From positions 1-8,039 of the forward strand of contig RFJN01000327.1 in the NCBI GenBank assembly GCA_003694875.1: DNA of 8,039 nt, written 5' to 3'. A model generated the notes under the pieces. It was not told the origin of the DNA, ran no database searches, and saw only the letters and a list, made by a program, of their open reading frames with translations. The position numbers and the translations under genes were made by a program. This DNA is from Planctomycetota bacterium (GTDB lineage: Bacteria > Planctomycetota > J058 > J103). Positions 5,111 to 8,039 of this stretch are shown here, piece by piece. Positions within the stretch are counted from its first letter, which is position 1. The number at the start of each line of letters is the position of its first letter.

Positions 5111-7015
5111 TCATGGCCTCGCGGCGACCTCCGTCCCCGCAACCTCGGCGCCCCGCGGGACGCCCCTCTCCTCCAACGGCTCGTGTCGTGTCTCGGGAGC
5201 GCACTCCCGCTCGAACGCCGCGAACAGCGCCTCGCGCCGGGCGGCGGAGCCGGCCCGGTCGACCACGAACTCGAGCACCGCCGGTGCACCCCGATCGAGC
5301 AGCGCTCCGATCGTCCGCCCGAGCGCCGCCTCGTCCTCCCCCTCGCAGCGCGCATGGCGCAGGCCGAACGCGTGTGCGAGCGGCGCGAACGAGGCGAGCC
5401 CGTGCGGGGTGGCGAACAGCGGCTCGAAGCGATCGGTCGCCCGCCGCACCGGAAGCTGCGAGAAGATCCCGCCGCCGCCGTTGTGCACCACGACGACGAG
5501 CAGCGGTGCACCGAGCCGGCTCGCGGTGAGCAGCGCTCCCACGTCGTGCAGCAGCGACAGGTCCCCCACGAGCAGCACCCCGGGCCTGCCGCTCGCGTGC
5601 ACCGCACCGAGCGCGCTCGACAGCAGCCCGTCGATGCCGTTCGCCCCGCGGTTGGCGAACGCTCGCCGCGGCCCGGTGCCGGCCGCCCAGAACAGGTCGA
5701 GATCGCGCACCGGCTGGCTGTTGCCGACGTACAGAAGCGCGTCGGGACGGGCGGCGAGCGTGGTGACGAGCGCGCGCACGAGCGCCGCCTCGGGCGGCTG
5801 CGGCACGGGACTCGCCGGCCCGAGCCGCACCCGCGCCTGCGCCTCGCCGTCCTGCCACAGCTGCCACCAGGCCGCGCGCCGAGGGTCGGGTCCCGGCGAG
5901 GCGAGCGCGGCCGCCGCACGCACGAGCGGCTCGATCGGCACGCACCAGCGCTCGCCGCCGCCGTGCGTCGGATCGCCCGCACCGTACGGGTCGACGATCA
6001 GCTGCGCGGGGCGGCTGCGCTCGATCCACTGCAGCAGCGTCTTCGAGACCGGCGGCGGCCCGAAGCGCACCACCAGGTCCGGCCGCAGACGCTGCGCGAG
6101 CGCCCGCGAACGCAGCAGCGCGTCGTGGCTCGTCACGCACCGCGACGCGGTCGCTCGCAGCCCCGAGCAGGGATCGGCCAGCACCGGCACACCGCACCGT
6201 TCGGCGAGCGTCGCGAGCGCCTCGATCGCACCGGGCGACAGCGGGGCGCAGCCCGCCACGATCACCGGCGCCCGCGCCCGCACGAGCCGCCCGAGCAGCG
6301 CGCGCGCGTGCGCGGCGCCATCGCCGCAGTCGCTCCGCCGCTCGACGACGAACGCCCGCCCCTCGTACCCCCACGCCGCCACCGGATCGTCACGCAACAG
6401 CGCCTCGGGCACCGAGCCCGGCACCGGCCGCGGATCGAGCGGATCCCGAAACGGCAGATCGAGCTGGACCGGACCCGGCACCGGCGAGCCCGCGGCGTAC
6501 ACGAGCCGGCACACCCGCGCCCGGTGGGCGCGCAACGCCGCCGCGCTGCACTCCGGCAGCCCCGCCGCCTCGAACGCACGCAGGAAGTTGCCGAAGATCC
6601 GGTACTGTTCGATCGCCTGCGGCGCATCGCAGCCGTGCAGCTCCGGCGGCCGGTTCGCCGTGAGCAGCACGAGCGGAACGCGCGCGTGGCGACTCTCCAC
6701 CACCGCCGGCAACAGGTTGGCGACCGCCGTGCCGGAGGTCGTGAGCACCGCCGCGGGCCGTCCGGTGGCGCGCGCCGCCCCGAGCGCGAAGAACGCCGCC
6801 GAACGCTCGTCGAGGTGCACACTGCAGCGCAGCGCCGGCTCGGCATCGCAGGCGATCGCGAGCGGACCGGAGCGCGAGCCCGGCGCGATCGCCACCGTGC
6901 GCACCCCCGCACGCGCGAGTTCCTCCGCGGTCGCGCGCGCCCACAGCATGCTCGGGTTGGGATCGATCGGCCGGGGCTTCATCGCCGTCCCGGCCCGCGC
7001 TGGCTCCCGTCTCAC
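5111..7015 (-). CDS. menD: 2-succinyl-5-enolpyruvyl-6-hydroxy-3-cyclohexene-1-carboxylate (SEPHCHC) synthase MenD
   Basis: Thiamine-diphosphate enzyme that adds the succinic semialdehyde unit derived from 2-oxoglutarate to isochorismate, giving SEPHCHC; cytoplasmic. The protein is 634 aa from GTG 7015. The N-terminal Pyr domain has APGSRSGPL (44-52), DERSAAFFALG with the ThDP-activating Glu at about 70 (E. coli Glu55), TSGTAVAN and TANRPPEL. The C-terminal PP domain has VGNSQPVRDLDLF, GDLSLLHD (484-491) and HNGGGGIFSQLP (511-522), all diagnostic of MenD. I chose GTG 7015 because AGGAGG lies 7 bases upstream and it forms a GTGA overlap with menF; ATG 6982 has only a weak ribosome site and would give 623 aa. 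E. coli MenD is 556 aa. The extra length includes about 30 poorly conserved-looking C-terminal residues. Sixteen bases separate its stop from menB. Confidence 0.95.
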   Translation of the reverse strand: MRREPARAGTAMKPRPIDPNPSMLWARATAEELARAGVRTVAIAPGSRSGPLAIACDAEPALRCSVHLDERSAAFFALGAARATGRPAAVLTTSGTAVANLLPAVVESRHARVPLVLLTANRPPELHGCDAPQAIEQYRIFGNFLRAFEAAGLPECSAAALRAHRARVCRLVYAAGSPVPGPVQLDLPFRDPLDPRPVPGSVPEALLRDDPVAAWGYEGRAFVVERRSDCGDGAAHARALLGRLVRARAPVIVAGCAPLSPGAIEALATLAERCGVPVLADPCSGLRATASRCVTSHDALLRSRALAQRLRPDLVVRFGPPPVSKTLLQWIERSRPAQLIVDPYGAGDPTHGGGERWCVPIEPLVRAAAALASPGPDPRRAAWWQLWQDGEAQARVRLGPASPVPQPPEAALVRALVTTLAARPDALLYVGNSQPVRDLDLFWAAGTGPRRAFANRGANGIDGLLSSALGAVHASGRPGVLLVGDLSLLHDVGALLTASRLGAPLLVVVVHNGGGGIFSQLPVRRATDRFEPLFATPHGLASFAPLAHAFGLRHARCEGEDEAALGRTIGALLDRGAPAVLEFVVDRAGSAARREALFAAFERECAPETRHEPLEERGVPRGAEVAGTEVAARP

Positions 7016-8039
7016 GTCGCCACCTCCTGCCGCGCGCCGATCTCGAGCGCCCGGGCGAGCGCGGCGAGCTTGCGCTCGGTCTCGCGCCACTCGGCCTCGG
7101 GACACGAGCCCGCCACGATGCCCGCCCCCGCGTGCAGCCGCAGCCGCCTGCCGCGTGCGACGAGACAGCGCAGCAGCACGAACAGCTCGCCGTCGCCGCC
7201 GGGTTGCACCGTGCCGACCGCCCCCGTGTACCACCCGCGTTCCTCGGCACGCTCGCCGGCAAGCCAGCGCCAGGCCGCCTCCCGGGGCTGGCCGCAGACC
7301 GCGGGCGTCGGGTGCAGCCGCGCCGCGATCTCGAGCACGTGCGGCCGACCGTGCGCCCGCGCCTCGATCTCGGTCCGGAGGTGGCGCAGCCCCGGCAGGG
7401 CCACCACCTCCGGTCCCGAGCGTCGGCGGCACGCACGGGCCACGGGAGCGAGCGCGCGTTCGATCGCGGCGGCGACCAGCTCGTGCTCGCGCCGCGCCTT
7501 GTCGCTCGCGAGCAGCGCTCGCTCGGCCCCGGGCGCGTCGGTGCCCGCAAGCGCCATGGTCTCGATCCGATTCCCGGTGCGCCGCACGAGCCGCTCCGGA
7601 CTCGCCCCGACCCATACCGCCTCACCCGGCCGCCCGATCGCCGTCACGACCGCCCCCGCGCTCGCGACCTCCACCGCCTGCAGCAGCAGCGCCGGCGGCA
7701 CGGCGCGCTCGAACGTGAAGGTGCGCGTGCGGCTGCACACGACCTTGTCGAGGTCGCGGTGCGCGATGCCGGCGAGCGCACGCCGGACCGCGGCACGAAA
7801 CGCGGCCGCGCTGCTGTCGCGCACCGCGAGACACAGCGGCCAGCGAGGCGGGGCGGTCGGCGCCGGCGTCTCGAACGCGGCGCGCCAGCGTCGCGCGAGC
7901 GCAGGTGCGCTCTCGTCCGGTCGCACCCGCAGCGTCGCGGTGATCCGCAGCCCCCCGTCCGGCTCGACGCGCGCCTGCAGCGCGGGCAGAAAGAACCACG
8001 CCCCCGGAAGCCCGCCGGAACGCCGGCCGTCGAACGCCC
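7012..8039 (-). CDS. menF: Isochorismate synthase MenF, 5'-partial (start lies beyond the window)
   Basis: Converts chorismate to isochorismate, the committed first step of menaquinone synthesis; cytoplasmic, Mg-dependent chorismate-binding family. The frame is open to the window edge, giving about 341 visible residues; family members are usually 430-470 aa, so roughly 100 N-terminal residues are missing. The GTG at 7926 is internal, because the codons upstream (GGLPGAWFFLPAL) look like normal family sequence. Visible motifs are LDKVV with the putative base Lys at 7744-7746, GASPERL with Glu exactly 50 residues later (as in E. coli MenF Lys190/Glu240), ALAGT, EHELV, LHPTPAVCG, RGWYTGAVG and HAGAGIV..S.PEAEWRET near the C-terminus. 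The pattern fits isochorismate rather than anthranilate synthase: there is no glutaminase domain and it sits directly before menD. Its TGA overlaps the menD GTG by four bases. Its promoter must lie outside the window. Confidence 0.93.
   Translation of the reverse strand, partial: AFDGRRSGGLPGAWFFLPALQARVEPDGGLRITATLRVRPDESAPALARRWRAAFETPAPTAPPRWPLCLAVRDSSAAAFRAAVRRALAGIAHRDLDKVVCSRTRTFTFERAVPPALLLQAVEVASAGAVVTAIGRPGEAVWVGASPERLVRRTGNRIETMALAGTDAPGAERALLASDKARREHELVAAAIERALAPVARACRRRSGPEVVALPGLRHLRTEIEARAHGRPHVLEIAARLHPTPAVCGQPREAAWRWLAGERAEERGWYTGAVGTVQPGGDGELFVLLRCLVARGRRLRLHAGAGIVAGSCPEAEWRETERKLAALARALEIGARQEVAT
7023..7028 (-). promoter_or_regulatory. Ribosome binding site deciding the menD start
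   Basis: The minus strand reads AGGAGG here, 7 bases before GTG 7015 and inside the end of menF. ATG 6982, 11 codons downstream, has no comparable site. This supports the GTGA-overlap start and translational coupling with menF. Confidence 0.7.

Noticed and set aside
5095..5982. Upstream extension of the menB frame, suggesting a 576-residue fusion protein
   Set aside because: The extension is Arg/Ser-rich shadow sequence of menD. A strong ribosome site precedes GTG 5094 and the protein from there has normal MenB length.
7016..7615. Upstream extension of the menD frame, suggesting an 834-residue protein
   Set aside because: The added part is a shadow of menF; the GTG at 7015 has a strong ribosome site and restores normal MenD architecture.
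5100..7718. 872-codon open frame on the plus strand opposite menD and menF
   Set aside because: It is antisense to two genes with clear catalytic motifs. Its translation is Arg/Ser/Ala/Pro-rich without any recognisable domain, as expected of a shadow frame at this GC content.
7012..7926. menF as a complete 304-residue gene starting at GTG 7926
   Set aside because: The frame stays open to the window edge and the upstream codons read like the family's N-terminal half. The protein is therefore truncated by the window, not short.
1..8039. Mobile elements, CRISPR arrays, tRNA or rRNA genes
   Set aside because: No transposase or integrase motif, no regularly spaced repeat, and no cloverleaf or rRNA-like sequence was seen on either strand.

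Overview
The window is very GC-rich bacterial DNA (clearly above 70% G+C by eye), with tightly packed genes and many GTG starts. It looks like the chromosome of a high-GC bacterium that makes menaquinone by the classical isochorismate/o-succinylbenzoate (Men) route. The MenB protein is strikingly close to the Escherichia coli type around its active site and C-terminus, which hints at a proteobacterium. That placement is tentative, because no rRNA or taxon-specific marker is present.

Region 1 (about 8039 down to 1283, all minus strand) is one compact menaquinone operon. In transcription order it is menF (5' end cut off by the window edge), menD, menB, menA, menE and menG/ubiE-type methyltransferase. 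The genes overlap by 4 bases (GTGA or ATGA) at menF/menD, menB/menA and menE/menG, and are 10-16 bases apart at the other joints. Together they convert chorismate to isochorismate (MenF), then to SEPHCHC (MenD). After the steps of MenH and MenC, which are not in the window, they activate o-succinylbenzoate (MenE), close the ring to DHNA-CoA (MenB), prenylate DHNA (MenA) and methylate demethylmenaquinone (MenG). A DHNA-CoA thioesterase is not seen either.

Region 2 (1232-1282) is the 51-base gap between menG and a convergent small gene. It is almost filled by a 15-bp-stem hairpin without a T-tract, probably a shared terminator.

Region 3 (1022-1231, plus strand) encodes an unrecognised 69-residue putative lipoprotein with Val-Val-Arg-Pro repeats and a His-Cys-His end. 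Region 4 (824-1021) is a divergent intergenic region carrying a 17-bp dyad, a possible extended -10 promoter and a GC-rich hairpin.

Region 5 (823-155, minus strand) is a beta-class carbonic anhydrase with its own ribosome binding site and a probable terminator at 100-126. Positions 1-99 hold no gene I can support.

No mobile element, CRISPR array, tRNA or rRNA is visible. I see no clearly undescribed system. The most interesting idea is the proximity of a carbonic anhydrase to a MenB that carries the residues of the bicarbonate-dependent enzyme class.
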